From Cristatella mucedo (Eukaryota; Bryozoa; Phylactolaemata; Cristatellidae), in contig WPIO01000101.1 of assembly GCA_009760855.2 (NCBI GenBank), positions 796,001 to 856,000 on the forward strand: 60,000 nt of DNA, written 5' to 3'. The stretch's first letter is position 1; each line of letters opens with the position of its first letter. Under the pieces are notes generated by a model. The model was given only the letters and a program-made list of their open reading frames with translations. It was not told the origin of the DNA and searched no databases. A program made the translations under genes and the position numbers. Shown here one piece after another: positions 11,298 to 25,740 of this stretch.

Positions 11298-11301
<4 letters not shown>
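10581..11301. other. Intergenic stretch with no recognised feature
   Basis: AT-moderate sequence with one 78-codon frame (10754-10990) that shows no recognisable motif. Confidence 0.4.

Positions 11302-11391
<90 letters not shown>
11302..11391. repeat. (CT)n microsatellite
   Basis: A pure CT run of 90 bp at the left edge of a GC-rich segment. Confidence 0.97.
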
Positions 11392-11394
<3 letters not shown>

Positions 11395-12660
11395 TGCTAT
11401 AAACGTGCTGCAGGGCGCGCGCGACCCGGGGCCGGCGGCGGCGTCAGCGGCCGACGAGAATCTCGCGTCGCGCCAATGGCTGGCGCGCCGAGGATGATCG
11501 ACGCGGGCGGGCGGGCGGGCGGGACGGAGCGATGAGACGCAAGCAGAAGAGCTGATGCAAGCGGAAGAGCGGAGCGAATGGACGACGAAGTCGACGAATG
11601 ATCGCGGCCGCCGCGCTCGCAGGCAACGCGGCAATGCCGACGCGGTCACCGGGCACGCGCGCGAGCGCGGGCTTCCGCGCGGCGGCCGCGGCGAATGACG
11701 CTGCCACTCGCCACCCTGCGGCTTGCTGCTGCAGAACGTCGCGGAGGAGGGATGCATCCACGCACTGCGCGTCGGATGACGGTCAGTTGGAGCGGTGCGT
11801 CGCTTTTCTCAGTCAGCCCTGCAGCCCTGCAGCCCGAGCAAGTCCGCGATCCGTCGCAAGTCTGAGCTGTAATGGAGACAGCCGCCGCCGCGTCGTAGTC
11901 CTGAGCTAAGCGAGTGACTGAGCTCTGGAAAGCGCCCGGAACACTTGCAACGGCACGCCTAGCCGCCGAGGGGCCTTTCTCGTAACGTAATTCGCTATTG
12001 ACGGGGAAGATTGACGTCGCGGTAAATAAATTGCCAGGAAAGAGATTTAGTTATCAAGGGGTACTGTACATATACTTACTATTATTAGCATCGTCGAGCC
12101 ATTGAAGACCCTTCAGCTAGTGGGTGACCTGACCTGACCAAACTCGGTACAGTAGCAGACCAGACAGGCCAAGCATTCGGTCTGGGCCTGCAGGAGCTTC
12201 GGCTGTTTCTCAGGAAACGCTCTCCACCGACGCGGACGCCGGTGAGTGAATCGCATGCCTCCACTCGCCAAGGGCGCCGCATGCTTCCACTCACGCCAAG
12301 GGCGCGCGAACCCATCGTTGCTATATCGCGAAGAGCGAGAGTGATGGCGAGCGGGGATGTAAGCGCAAGCTGCAGGGCCAGCGAGAGGCCGCCGCTACAC
12401 TTAATGAAAAGATTCGCGATCCTCGTCGGATTATAAACTTACACCAAGACCTGGTAGAAACTGTAAAGGCACCGCATAGACAGTCACTGACGCACGGTCG
12501 TGGATTGCAGACCGTCGCTGTCAGTTGCCGCCAGCTCCTAAACACCCGGTCAGTAGCAGATCCGATAGGCCACCAGCTAGTTTGATAAAATTACGGCGCG
12601 AATCGCCCGCCATGAAGCAGAAGTACACATGTCGCGCAACACAAGCGTCCTACGCATTCA
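11392..12660. other. GC-rich, CpG-rich segment without a recognised gene
   Basis: CpG density rises sharply after the CT run. Short frames exist on both strands (for example 11598-11909) but are composition-driven. It could be a promoter or exon region of an unrecognised gene. Confidence 0.35.
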
Positions 12661-12671
12661 AAGAGAGAGAG

Positions 12672-12768
<97 letters not shown>

Positions 12769-12777
12769 CAGAGAGAC

Positions 12778-12828
<51 letters not shown>

Positions 12829-12842
12829 GAGACAGACGGACG

Positions 12843-12890
<48 letters not shown>

Positions 12891-12945
12891 CACAGACACA
12901 CAGACAGACAGATGGACAGACAGACAGACAGGCAGAGAGGCAGCG
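12661..12945. repeat. Compound (GA)n / (CAGA)n microsatellite
   Basis: A GA run from about 12680 passes through GACAGAGA variants into a tetranucleotide CAGA array (about 12815-12935) with occasional CACA and CGGA units. Confidence 0.95.
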
Positions 12946-13384
12946 ACAGGGACAGATTCCTCCTCGCGCTAGAGAGCGGCCTCGGGAGATTCTTAGCGTG
13001 GTGTGAACCTTCACCTGATTTCTCCATGATACCTTTGGGTATTCCGCTGCTATCTTTGCTGTGACTATTTATTAGCTGTCCTTGGATGTGCTAAACGAAA
13101 CGGGACCTGCTTAGCATAAGGTGCGATGTCACCATTAGTCGAAACCCACCGGCAGGCCTTCTTCGGTGGGTCAGTGAGAACCTTCCTGCATCCTGCGTTC
13201 GCCCTATCAAAAGCTCGGCTGTCAAACCCACGACTTGCAAATTTAAAGCGCTGAATAGCACTCGTTGTGTTAGTAGCTCACTCGCTGTGCCTTATCGTGT
13301 TGTGAAATGTTTACCGGCGACCGTTACTAAGGTTCAATTCAAATCCCAAGGGGCCGCGTCAGCCAGGCCGATTACACGCTGACT

Positions 13385-16300
13385 TCAATACAACTCACTT
13401 AATCGGCATCGAGCAGTTGTTGGACAGCCTCTTAAATTCCGCCCACTAAATTTCCGCTCTCTAAAAACCAAGGGGTGGCTAATCCGCGATCAGACTGTCC
13501 AGGAGACGTTAGATGCATTTCTGCTTACCGAAACTTGGATGATGCCTTGTTTCGGTAGCTGTATATCTGAGACCACACCGCCCGGACACTCATTCTTTCA
13601 GTCCATGCGTTCTTACAAGATTGATGGCGGGGTTACAATTGTTATTCGTGAATCGTTTGGCTACAAGATATGCAGTTTTTCGCATGGGCCATCGTTTGAA
13701 TCAGTTGCAGTCAGGTCCTCCTCAAAGACATTGCCTCTCGCTGTTGTGATATACCAACCATTTGCTGGCTGTCTAAAATAAATTTATAGAAGAGTTTTTG
13801 GAGTTCCTCGTTAAAATATTTGCGTGTGAAAGGCCGTTACTGATTGCTGGAGACTTAAATATTCACGTTGCAACACTATCAACAGCCAGGTCCACTCGTT
13901 TCTTGACTGTCTGGAGAATTTTGGTTGGTCCAACACATTAATCATACCACCCACGTCAGTGGCCATATTACAGATCTCGTGATCACTAAAGATGTCTGCC
14001 CCACTGACCTCGTGGTGCTCCCACTGACCCTCTCGGATCATTGTTCGGTTTCGTTTACTGTTCCTGCTCCCTTGTACATGCTGGTTAATATCGAACTTGT
14101 CCAGTGACGTAACTTAAAAGCATTGACATATACACATTTTTTTTAATCTGCGATGCAGGGCTTCTTGATCTGCACCCGGACTCGCATGACAGTCTCGATC
14201 CCCTCACTGATGCAGGGAACATGACGCGTAGGAGTGGTCTTAAAAATCATGCTCTCGTTCATTCTATCCGTGTACAGAGTCACGGAGATTCTTGTCAAAT
14301 TAAAAAAAGCTTCAAAAGATGCGCCGTGTTAAGCTCAGACTTTAACCTTATTTTAAGAAATCGGGCTCTAATGTAAATCTAGTAAATTTCAAAGACTTCC
14401 TTAGAGTCTGCATTTGGAAGCTTAAAAATGCCAGGGCTTCTTTTTTCACTCGAAAACTGAAGTCTTGCCAGTCAGACCCAAAACAGGTTAATAAGAGGTC
14501 AAACAATTTACGGGCCAATGCGGAGAGGTCTGACTCTCAAGATATTAACGTCTCAGCGGAAACATTTTCAGCTTTCTTTACTGAAAAAAAACTGTGCAAA
14601 GTCGTGCATCTATAAGGCCTCCTTCCGAGTAAAGTAATTGCTTAATCGCAACCTGTGACCCTTCTTAAAAGATTTTCCGAGGTTTCTGCATGCGATGTGA
14701 CTACCTCAATAAGGCCTTGTAAAAGAGCTCGTTTCCTGAAGAACCATCTCTGTGGTCTTCACTGGCAGACCAACTTAGCCCTGCCATAACCAAGACTTTA
14801 AATGTTTCTGTGGATAAACGGGTCGTACCCAAGTCCTTCAAATCGCCAATCGTTAGACCGATACTTGAAAAGTCTGGATCAGATACAGAGGTCCATGCAA
14901 GCTATCTCCCAGTTTTCATTATCCATTTTTGTCAAAGATTCTTGAAAAATTGTCGCAGAGCAGCTCGCAGCACACATTGAAAAGAACGAAATGTCAGAAG
15001 CATTTCAATCGGGACTCAAGAGCCAGCACTCCACTGAAACTAATCTCCTCCTTGTTACCAGCAAATGTAAAGCGCCTAGAAAGAGATTGAGTTCTCTGAG
15101 CGCGCGTTATCAAGCGTATTATTATGATTATTAGTATTAACAATGTCATTCTATGCGGCAACGCTGATGGGAATATCACTGCCCCAGCTCTGCTAGATCT
15201 ATCAGCTGCCGTCGACACCGTTGATCACAATGTCCTACTTGAATGATTGAGGACAACGATTGATCTTGCAGACGAGGCACTGGCGTGGTTTAAATCGTAC
15301 TTGTCTGATCGCGTTCAGTCATTGTCATTAGGGGGTCAGAGAGACCCAAGAGACCGGTCACCTGTGGAGTCCCTCAAAGGTATGTTCTCAGTCTCTTGCG
15401 GTTCTGCATTTATACTCAAGCTCTGGGAAAAGTGATTAAGGCCCGTGGAATAGGATATCACTTTTATGCTGACGATACTCAGCTTTGTGTGTGTGTGTTA
15501 TTCAAACCGTCGTAATCTGCTGCAGCAACTGATAAACTGGATGCTTGCTTTGCTGACATTTGATCCTGAATGTCTTAACATTTCTTGAAACTAAATGAAG
15601 ATAAAACCGAACTGCTGCTCCTAGGACACCCTAAGTGTGTGGCTGGATCAAAAAGTTCGGCTCTTCTAATAGGTGATGCCGTTGTGAGACCATCACCGCG
15701 AGCTCGAAATTTAGAGGTTCTCGAATGCTGTCTAATTTTTTCAAAGCTTCATTTAGAAGACTGCTTTTCCAGCTAGCCACCACGTCTGATCCCGATCCAA
15801 GATAAAGGAACTGTCTTCTACGGTGGCTTGCCAAAAATCCAACTTTCTCATTAGTTTTGTCTCGAATTGATTATTGTAATTTCATTAAGGCTGGGATACC
15901 TAAAAAAGCAACGAGGCTTTAAATATGGCTGCAAGGCTAGTTTTCAAGTCCCAGAGGTTTAACTACACATCTCGTTTGCTAAAAGAGCAAGATGAATTCT
16001 TGTTGATCAATGAATACAGAGCAAAGTTCTTACGCTGACTCACAAGGCATGCCACGGCTTGGCTCCTCCATACCAAACAGAACTGCTGCACCAGTTTCGG
16101 CCTCCTCGTGCCCTCAGGTCCTGTATGGAAAACACATTAGCTGTTCTATTCTTTTGCTTAAGGACCGTTGGCGACAGAAGCTTTAACTCGTCAGGTTCTA
16201 GACTGTGGAACTCGCTTCCACGATTCGTATGCAACGACAACTACTCTCCTGCTGCCGACTATGGCTCATCCTTTCCAGCGGTCCTGAGCTGCTAGTTCCA

Positions 16301-16412
16301 TCCCGCTCACTACCTCAACTGCTCTTCTGACTCAGCTTGAGATGAAGTCTGTTGGCTATCGAACGAGTACCAAAAGCTGCTTAGGCTGTGAGTGCGCTAT
16401 AAAAACCCTCCT
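13385..16412 (+). mobile_element. LINE family B, near full-length but degenerate
   Basis: Readable but frameshifted pieces occur in the correct order. An endonuclease motif LLTETW lies near 13525, followed by an AIVIRESFG-type segment near 13640. A reverse transcriptase block encoding LLDLSAAVDTVDHNVLLE lies near 15195, a YADDTQ catalytic motif near 15470, and a KLNEDKTELLLLGHP segment near 15590. This is the CR1/L2-type order. No frame is longer than about 80 codons, so it is inactive. It differs clearly from family A in the same motifs. Confidence 0.8.
15056..15135 (+). mobile_element. LINE A (or SINE) tail inserted in LINE B
   Basis: This 80-bp piece (GCAAATGTAAAGCGCCTAGA, AAAGAGATTGAGTTCTCTGA, then ATTATTATGATTATT) is the family A 3' end. 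It interrupts the family B reverse transcriptase region. It is therefore a very short 5'-truncated insertion and younger than its host element. Confidence 0.75.
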
Positions 16413-16416
16413 CCGT

Positions 16417-16470
16417 AACACCCACACAGTCTTTATGGCTTTGTGGAGTTACAGACAGTGATACAGTACA
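16417..16470 (+). repeat. Dispersed ~55-bp repeat, copy 1
   Basis: CCCACACAGTC followed by GGCTTTGTGGAGTTA and AGAC recurs at 54937-54990. It lies between the LINE B end and a GA tract. The family is unknown. Confidence 0.6.
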
Positions 16471-16480
16471 GTACAGTACA

Positions 16481-17950
<1,470 letters not shown>

Positions 17951-17961
17951 TCGAGAGCGAG

Positions 17962-18595
<634 letters not shown>

Positions 18596-19166
18596 GCCGC
18601 CGCGTCGCCGGCGTCGGAGACGCGCCCTGCCTCGCTCCGCTGATCGTCCGCAATTCGCCTGTAGCAGACGCTCGACTGCTCGCGTCTAATCCACTGGAAC
18701 GACGGCACAGCAGCCGTAACTCCTCCCGCTGCTGCGTTCCGCTTCAGCCGATCGTCTTTGGCCGATCGCGTGACGATCGCCTGCCTCCGCACAGAAGGCA
18801 GCGAGGCCGAGGGGCGCGAGAAGCAGGCGAGACCGAGTGCAGTTGAGAGAACCTTGCTAACGCTCGCTCAGCGGTAATCACAAATGGCATCAGTGCACCG
18901 CATTGCTCGCGCTCCCCCTAAAGCTGCTGCGGACTCTCAGCTTGTAACTCGTCAGCTCTCTCGGTCACTTTCCTTACGACACCGTTACCAGGGTGAAGCA
19001 GCCTCCAGCTTCGCACTGCCTTTTCTCCAAGAGAGCTTTCTCAGCCGAGCGAACGAGCGAAGCTAAGCAGCCATCGAGGAAAAAGCTCGGAGCGAATCTC
19101 CCGCCCGAGGTAGAAATACAGACATCGAAACACACACCACAAGGCGTGCTTTAGATTCAAAGAGAG

Positions 19167-19168
<2 letters not shown>

Positions 19169-19205
<37 letters not shown>

Positions 19206-19258
19206 CAGAGAGGCAGAGAGAGTGTGAGAGAGAGAGAGTGCCTAAGATAAAAAGGGAG
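19169..19258. repeat. (GA)n microsatellite with GGCA interruptions
   Basis: A short, imperfect GA array about 400 bp upstream of the COL-B TATA box. Confidence 0.9.
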
Positions 19259-19623
19259 AGGGAGAGAGACCGACGGAGGAATGAAGGCAGAATCAGGTAG
19301 CTGGAGGGTGGAGAGAGAGGTGGGAGTAAGCACCACGCCGGAGGCAGCGGACTCCAGAGCTAAATTGTCACCACGCCCCACCACACAGAGCCGTCGAGTC
19401 TACGTTAATCGTAATCATTCCTCGTTCGTTCAGCTGACGCACGTTGCTCGGCTGGCATAGCGCTACAGATCCTAATTTATCTCCGAGGCGGTCGGGCGAG
19501 GGGCGCGCAGATTCGAGTGGGGAGGTGGGGCAATTCTGGAGGTGTGGCGCTTCCGCCGCGAGCGGCAGCCCGTGGCGGGAGCCGCAGCCTCCTCCGCCGC
19601 CGGCGGCGGCTCCGCTTCGCGAT

Positions 19624-19669
19624 GATTGGCCGGCGTTCACGCCCCGTCCGTCGCCTGGCGCGCTATAAG
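19624..19669 (+). promoter_or_regulatory. COL-B core promoter: inverted CCAAT motif and TATA box
   Basis: GATTGGCCG at 19624-19632 is the exact reverse complement of CGGCCAATC at 28889-28897, upstream of COL-C. TATAAG lies at 19664-19669. Transcription should start near 19694. Confidence 0.6.
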
Positions 19670-19693
19670 GAGCGGAGCAGAGCTCCGCCAAGC

Positions 19694-19762
19694 CAAGCAG
19701 CCGTACGAAGGCCGACATCGCGCCCAACCCTCTCGAGCCGGAAGCGCTGCCCCGAAGGCCCG
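19694..19762 (+). other. 5' noncoding exon 1 of COL-B
   Basis: The exon starts about 30 bp after the TATA box and ends at a strong donor, G|GTAAGT (intron from 19763). The acceptor CTCGTTGCAG ends at 20163. The spliced leader contains no ATG before 20203. Distance from TATA to donor is 99 nt, against 97 nt in COL-C. Confidence 0.65.
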
Positions 19763-20202
19763 GTAAGTCGGCGGCTACGGCCGCTACGGCGACGGCGGCT
19801 ACGGCGGCGGCGGCGGCTGCGCAGGCGGAGGCGGCGGCTGCGGCAGGGTTGACTGGGGTGGGGACGCCGAGCGCACTTTGCGCGTCGCGTCCCATCCCAG
19901 TCGGACTTGCGGGCATTCGGACGGTGGCCTCGGTGGCCAGCTTCTTTCGTGCTGCGTCGACGCTTCGGGTCGTGCGCTGCGTCGGCGACGCGGCCGCTGC
20001 GCGTCTGATGGAGGTGAAGGTGGCTCGCCTGCGCTCGGCTTGCACGACGGCAGCTACCTCGGTCGGCGGAGCGGATGTGAGCGTCGGCGTCAGCGGCGGC
20101 GGTGGCGGCGGCGGCGGCGGCGGCGCGTCGGGTGCCCGTAACCTTCACCCCGGCTCGTTGCAGGACGTCGACGTCGGAGTGTCAACGCAGACGCCGACGC
20201 AC

Positions 20203-22998
20203 ATGGAGGACGAGAAGCGTTTAGTCGCCCTGAGCGGAGGCGGGGGCGTCCGCAAGTCCACCTGCACGCTGGTCGTTTCGCAGGTGGTGATCGCCGCTGC
20301 GCTGGCCATCGCCATTTGCAGCCTCTACATGCAGCTGCAGAGCAAGCTCGATCAGATGGTCGACGAGACGCAGGTGAGAGCGACAGCTCCGACGCCTCCG
20401 CCTCAGAAGCGCTGCACAGCTCTGCCGAGCGAACGCGCGTTCACAGCCCGCCGTTCTGCCGTTTCAGACGATCGCGCTGAACGTTCGATCTCGTCGTCAA
20501 GCCTGGGGTGAGTGGTCGCCGCGCGCTCCGCTCGAAGGTGCGCACATGCGCGCACGTGCTCTCTCGGCGGTTTCTGACGGCACCGCCGCCGCGGCGATCG
20601 AGCGGCCGCAGAGATTACCCATTTGCCTCGTCCGCTAGGATCCCCACCCGCCGGAGCCTGCAACTGCCCGCAAGGTCGCGACGGGCCACCCGGACCGCGC
20701 GGCCCACCGGGCAGGCGCGGACCGAACGGCTGGAACGGCGCGACCGGACCCTCCGGCCCAACCGGACCGACTGGACCGAACGGCAAACCCGGACCGACTG
20801 GACCACAAGGCTCGACGGGCAGCACGGGCTCATTTGGCGACCAAGGCTCTTTCGGCCCGACCGGGCCGAAGGGCGTCCCCGGAGCCAGCGGCGACCAGGG
20901 AGACAAAGGGCCCAACGGCAACACGGGAGTCAAGGGAAACAAAGGACCGACCGGACCGGCCGGCCTGGTGGGCCCGGACGGACCGACGGGCGACGGAGGA
21001 GACAAGGGCAGCCAAGGCCTCAAGGGAGACAGCGGTGCGAAGGGCCCGGCCGGTGCCGCTGGACAGCAGGGCGAAGCGGGCGACAAGGGCGGGCAAGGTG
21101 CCAAGGGCCCGACGGGATCGCAAGGCCCCAAGGGCAGCAGCGGCGTCGACGGCGATCGCGGGCAGGATGGCGAGACGGGCCCGAACGGCCAGACCGGTCC
21201 CAAGGGCACTCAGGGAGACACGGGCTCCGACGGCGAGCCGGGCGACAGCGGATCGCAAGGGCCTGCCGGCAACACCGGAGCCAAGGGCGCGACAGGCAAC
21301 GAAGGCGAGCCTGGAGCCAAGGGGCCGTCCGGAGCGACGGGAGCGACGGGATCCGACGGACCGAAGGGCCCCAGCGGTCCGTCGGGATCAACGGGAAGCG
21401 ATGGTCCGACGGGACAGGACGGCAAGGCAGGACCGAACGGCGCCACCGGACAGCCGGGACAAAAGGGCGACGCCGGAGCGACGGGCGTCACGGGAGCGAC
21501 GGGCGACGCTGGTGCGACCGGGGCGACGGGCGCCACGGGCCGCATTGGCGACGACGGGCCGCGAGGACCGAAAGGCCCCACCGGGTGGTCCGGCGTCGAC
21601 GGCCCGCGAGGCCCGCAGGGAGCGTCCGGAGACAAGGGCGATCGCGGCGCTGGCGGCCCGAAGGGCGCGCAGGGCGCCACCGGCGCCAAGGGCCGCCAGG
21701 GCGCCACCGGTCAGAGCGGCGCCGCGGGCCCGACGGGCGCCGACGGCCCGCAGGGAGCGTCCGGCGACGCGGGCGACAGCGGCAGCGACGGCGCGACCGG
21801 CGCCCAGGGCGCCAAGGGCGACCAGGGCGCTGCCGGCCCGACGGGCACCAGCGGCGCCGACGGATCGGTCGGACCGCACGGTCCGACGGGCGCCGATGGC
21901 AGCGACGGAAACGGCGGCGCCAAAGGCGACCAGGGTCCCACCGGAGCGGCGGGCCAGACGGGCGGCCAGGGCCAGACGGGCTCCGTCGGACCAACGGGCC
22001 CGACGGGCAGCAGCGGTCCCAAGGGTCAGACGGGCGACGCGGGTAGCACGGGCCAAAAGGGAGCTCAAGGAGCGCAGGGCGAGCAGGGGGCGAAGGGCGC
22101 GGTCGGCGGCACGGGACCGAGCGGACCGACTGGACCGACGGGGGCGCAGGGCCCGGACGGCGCCACGGGCGCGACAGGCGGCGTCGGCCCGCAAGGTCCG
22201 ACCGGCGCCAAGGGCCCGAGCGGCGCCGACGGCGCGACCGGCGCCAGCGGAGCGACCGGCAACGCGGGCCCAACCGGCGCCCAGGGCGCCACCGGCAGCC
22301 CAGGCGGCCAGGGGTCAGCAGGAGACAAGGGCGACCTGGGCAGCGCGGGCGCCAAGGGCAGCCAAGGGTCGACTGGAGCCGCCGGCGACGTCGGCGACAC
22401 GGGCGCTACCGGAGACCGGGGAGCCCTCGGTCCCAGCGGACCCACCGGCCCCGCCGGCGCTCAGGGTCAGGCGGGCCCGACGGGCGCCGCGGGCGCCACG
22501 GGCAGCACCGGCGCCGACGGCCCGAAAGGAGTCAAGGGCGCCGCGGGCGCGAGCGGTCCCAGTGGTTCGACGGGCGCGACGGGCGCGAATGGAGCGACGG
22601 GGTCGGTCGGCCCGACGGGACCGCCGGGCGGCGTCGGACCAACGGGCGAGAAGGGCGACAGCGGACCGCAAGGGCCCATCGGGCGCCCGGGCTTGCCCGG
22701 CGACCGCGGGTATCAGGGTCAGGCCGGACCCAAGGGAGACGCCGGCCAGATCGGCGCCGCCGGTCCGAACGGGCCGACCGGCCAAACCGGCCAGGCAGGA
22801 GCCAACGGAAACGCTGGCCCAACTGGACCTACCGGCGCCACCGGTCCGAAGGGCGATCTGGGCCCTGCGTCGATCGGCGCCACGGGCGCCACGGGCCCGA
22901 GTGGACCGCAAGGCCCCAATGGATCGGCAGGACCGATCGGCCCCACGGGCGCCAAGGGCAACAAGGGAGCGCAAGGCGCGCCGCCGCCGCTTGTTTAG
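20203..22998 (+). CDS. COL-B: membrane-anchored, furin-site-containing long collagen (856 aa, spliced)
   Basis: Coding exons are 20203-20373, 20468-20507 and 20639-22998. Intron phases 0 and 1 match the paralogues. The start at 20203 is the first ATG in the predicted mRNA. Residues 1-19 are a charged, Gly-rich cytoplasmic tail. Residues 21-43 form the membrane helix, sharing QVVIAA and LAIA with COL-A, and a stalk (SKLDQMVDETQ) follows. The microexon encodes NVRSRRQAW, the furin-type site. The final exon opens GSPPAGACNCPQG and carries 256 Gly-X-Y units, ending GAP-PPLV-stop. The single helix flaw is a four-residue gap (GPASI-G) 12 triplets before the end. In the first 50 triplets I count Pro 19 times in X but only 4 times in Y, and Thr 11 times in Y. 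There is no helix cysteine and no C-terminal globular domain. Function in cuticle or matrix is inferred from architecture. Confidence 0.87.
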
Positions 22999-23131
22999 TG
23001 CTCGCCGGAGTTCGCGGATCAGCGCGGAGTGCACGGCCCCTGCCGCCGTGCTGCTGCCCGCCGCAGCCGCCGCTGCCAACTGGAATGGCGGCTGAAAAAC
23101 ACGGCTGCCCACCAGCGCGGAGGCTTATCTT

Positions 23132-23137
23132 AATAAA
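23132..23137 (+). terminator. Polyadenylation signal of COL-B
   Basis: AATAAA lies 134 bp after the stop codon, followed within 30 bp by a TGCGTGTT-type GT-rich stretch. Confidence 0.7.
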
Positions 23138-23169
23138 CGGCTTCTGAAACTAGCTTGCGTGTTCTCCCA

Positions 23170-24420
23170 ATGGTTGGATAGATGGCTAGCCGTCAGTGGA
23201 AGAATTACTAGCGCGGCCGCTACATGCTCACTCGTGCAGAGATCGCACAAAGCGCAACGCGAATCGGCCCCTAATTCAACTAGCGCTTCCGCTTCTGCGC
23301 GTCGCGCGGGGCCAGTAAAAGGCACAATTCAGGCATTCAGTAAAGTGCACGAAGTCTTCGTCGCATCGGTCAGGTGTCCCGTGCTCCTCGCCGACGCGCG
23401 CGCGAGCATTTTCGTCGCGCGGACACGCCCACGAGCACACATAGACCGAGGTAGTCGCGCTTGCGCTGCTTTTAATTACTGCTGCTGCCAGTGCTGTCTT
23501 TTACATAGCACCCTACTAGAACTGAATCTCCGGATCGGCGAGCTCTCTCCAGCTCGCTGCAAAGTGACTCGCAATAGTCAAGGGCAAGGACAAGTAGGGT
23601 ATCGTGCTTAGGCGTGCGCAGCTGGGCGGTCGCTCTTTAGTAGGATCGCGGAGCAGGCGCGAATCGTGCACTCGGAGTCCAGCACTCGGAGTCCAGAGGA
23701 ACTGGTCGTGTGGCTCGTGCGAAGATGTAAAAGATGTGAAACAAATTCAGTTGGTGAGACCTGAAGTGAGAGCTAAAGTGAGAGCCGAAGTGAGAGCGGA
23801 AGTCAGAGCCGAATTGAGAGCGGAAGTGAGAGCGCTTCGCCGCTTCTTCTTTTCTTTTGTTTCTCCTTCAACGCTGCAAAGCGGCGGCAAAGTCCCCGTG
23901 TATTTGAACTCGACCTAAAGTGCCTGCGACGTACGTCGGTGTCAACAGCCTGGATCTCTGCGACTTGCCCGCCAGATGCAAATTACGTGCCACCCAGCTA
24001 GGTCAGCGAGCGAAGATTTGTACACGTCACTTTACCTTCTACCCCGATTCATGCATATTCAAACGTGCACCGTATTTCCGCTTGCAACTGGATGTACGCT
24101 GCGGCAGAAGAAAAAGCCGCTTACACGGATGCTTAAAAAGTATTGCGTTTGGGAGGTCTTTCGAGCTTTCTCAGCATCCGGGACATCATAACGCTGCTCT
24201 GCTGTGCATTGCACCTGCATGGGCTAGTGGACGGGCTGCACGTGCTCTGCACCCCTTCTAGAGAAAAGCGCTGTACATTTTTTTTCAAGTAGCCTTGACT
24301 AAATTTGAAAGTCAGCGATTGAGGCCGCTTTTTAAAGAGAGTAAGGCATCCTGTTGGCCACTCAAAAAGGCTAATGTAGCCTCGGAGAACCGAAGCAACT
24401 TCAACTGAGTTGATATTCTA
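23170..24420. other. Intergenic stretch; one short tandem repeat only
   Basis: No gene is recognised. The only structure I see is the 12-bp tandem array at 23763-23834. Confidence 0.45.
23763..23834 (+). repeat. 12-bp tandem repeat, six copies
   Basis: Units of GAAGTGAGAGC(G/C/T) repeat six times. Because 12 is a multiple of 3 the array is open in frame and reads as repeated E-V-R-A on the + strand. The surrounding frame (23604-23918) shows no other protein feature. Confidence 0.9.
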
Positions 24421-25740
24421 GCCGCTCGTTTTCATTTAGCCTTTTCCATAAGACATTGGAAAGAGCAGACTTCAAGCCTAGCAAGTAAGCTCCAGTCTGG
24501 TTTTAGAGCTAGTCACTATACCGAGTCAACATTGCTTCGCGTGAGTAATGACATTCTCAGGCAATCAGACCTATGTTAAGTTTCTCGGCTTGGTTTGCTA
24601 GATATTTTGGCAGCATTTGATACTATTGATCGCCAAGTTAGCGCCCTCGCCTGGGCATTATGATCACTGAACTGCACTGGTTTAGGTTCTACCTCAGTGG
24701 GAAACTCCAGAGCGTTGATGTAACCGGCAAAAATCATCCGCCGCGGAACCACTAAAGCACATGGTACCTCGAGGCCACGTGTCCACTTATTTTCACTGTT
24801 TATGCTCTCCCTCTTTTCAATCTAACTGCCAAATGCAAAATCTTGGCTCCCACTTTGATGCAGAGGACGCACAAACTGCACCCATGATGCTTTGATCCCT
24901 CTCAGCCTTCCCGCCCGTCAAACTCTTCTAAACTCTTTTGCACTTTGCATTGCTGACGTCCGCACACGGATGACGGCAAGCTTTCTCAAATTGAATGACA
25001 ATAAAACCAGACACCGAGTTATGAGAAAACTGAGTGTGACACAGAAATCGGAAAACTTATCGCTCAAAATCAGCTCTGCCAACATATATCCTGTGGCATC
25101 TGCACGAAATCTCGGCGTCCTGTTCGAAAGTGACCTTTCATTAGACGAACGCATTAGCTCCCCTGATAGCTGATTTGCCCACATTCAGCAACGCAACGTC
25201 GCCAAGTTTAGGGTCTGCATGAACAGGTAAGCACATCCAAATTGGCCCATGCATTTGTGACATCACGTCTCGACTTATGTAACTAAGTGCTTTCTGATCC
25301 ACAAGCCTGTGCAATCAGGCGCTTACAGCTGGTGCACAATTTTGCAGCTAGGCCTATCTGTAGCTAGCGTCGCAGTTGCTACATCACACTACTCGCCGTC
25401 GTACACTGGCTCCCAATCAAGCAGAGTATCGATTTCAACTTTTTCTCGGTCACTTCTAGGTCTCTTCATTCTTAAGCTCCAGCCTACCTATAAGGAGTAC
25501 TTCCCTATCGCGCTGAGCATCTTGTTTCCCGCTCTTTTGACTCAAGTCAGTAAGCTGTGCCTCTAACCAACCTCAAATACTTTGGCGATCGTACCTCGAG
25601 CTTCGTGTGCTCCCAAAGCCTGCACGTCACTCCCGTCAGACGTCGCGACATCCCCCTGTCTTGATAGGGTTCAAAAAGAAGCCGAAAGATCACCTGTTCC
25701 TACGCAGCACTTTCTGGCTTTGTGTCATTTGACATGAAAC
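24420..25740 (+). mobile_element. LINE family A, 5'-truncated degenerate copy
   Basis: It begins in the reverse transcriptase region (AGTCTGGTTTTAGAGCTAGT matches 42690) and continues to the coding end (matches about 43900). It contains the DIL/AAFDTIDR and KLNDNKT-like segments in shifting frames. Many stops make it inactive. Confidence 0.75.

Noticed and set aside
12525-13064. Frames rich in Arg-Glu or Ser-Leu repeats over GA/CT arrays (also near 17751, 26155, 53294 and others)
   Set aside because: These are microsatellite translations in all frames, not proteins.
19849-20202. N-terminal extension of COL-B from an upstream ATG at 19849
   Set aside because: This segment lies in the predicted leader intron (19763-20163), between a strong GTAAGT donor and a TTGCAG acceptor. 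The paralogues have no such extension.
23604-23918. 104-codon frame with repeated E-V-R-A
   Set aside because: The apparent protein repeat is a 12-bp DNA tandem array. The flanks have no coding signature.
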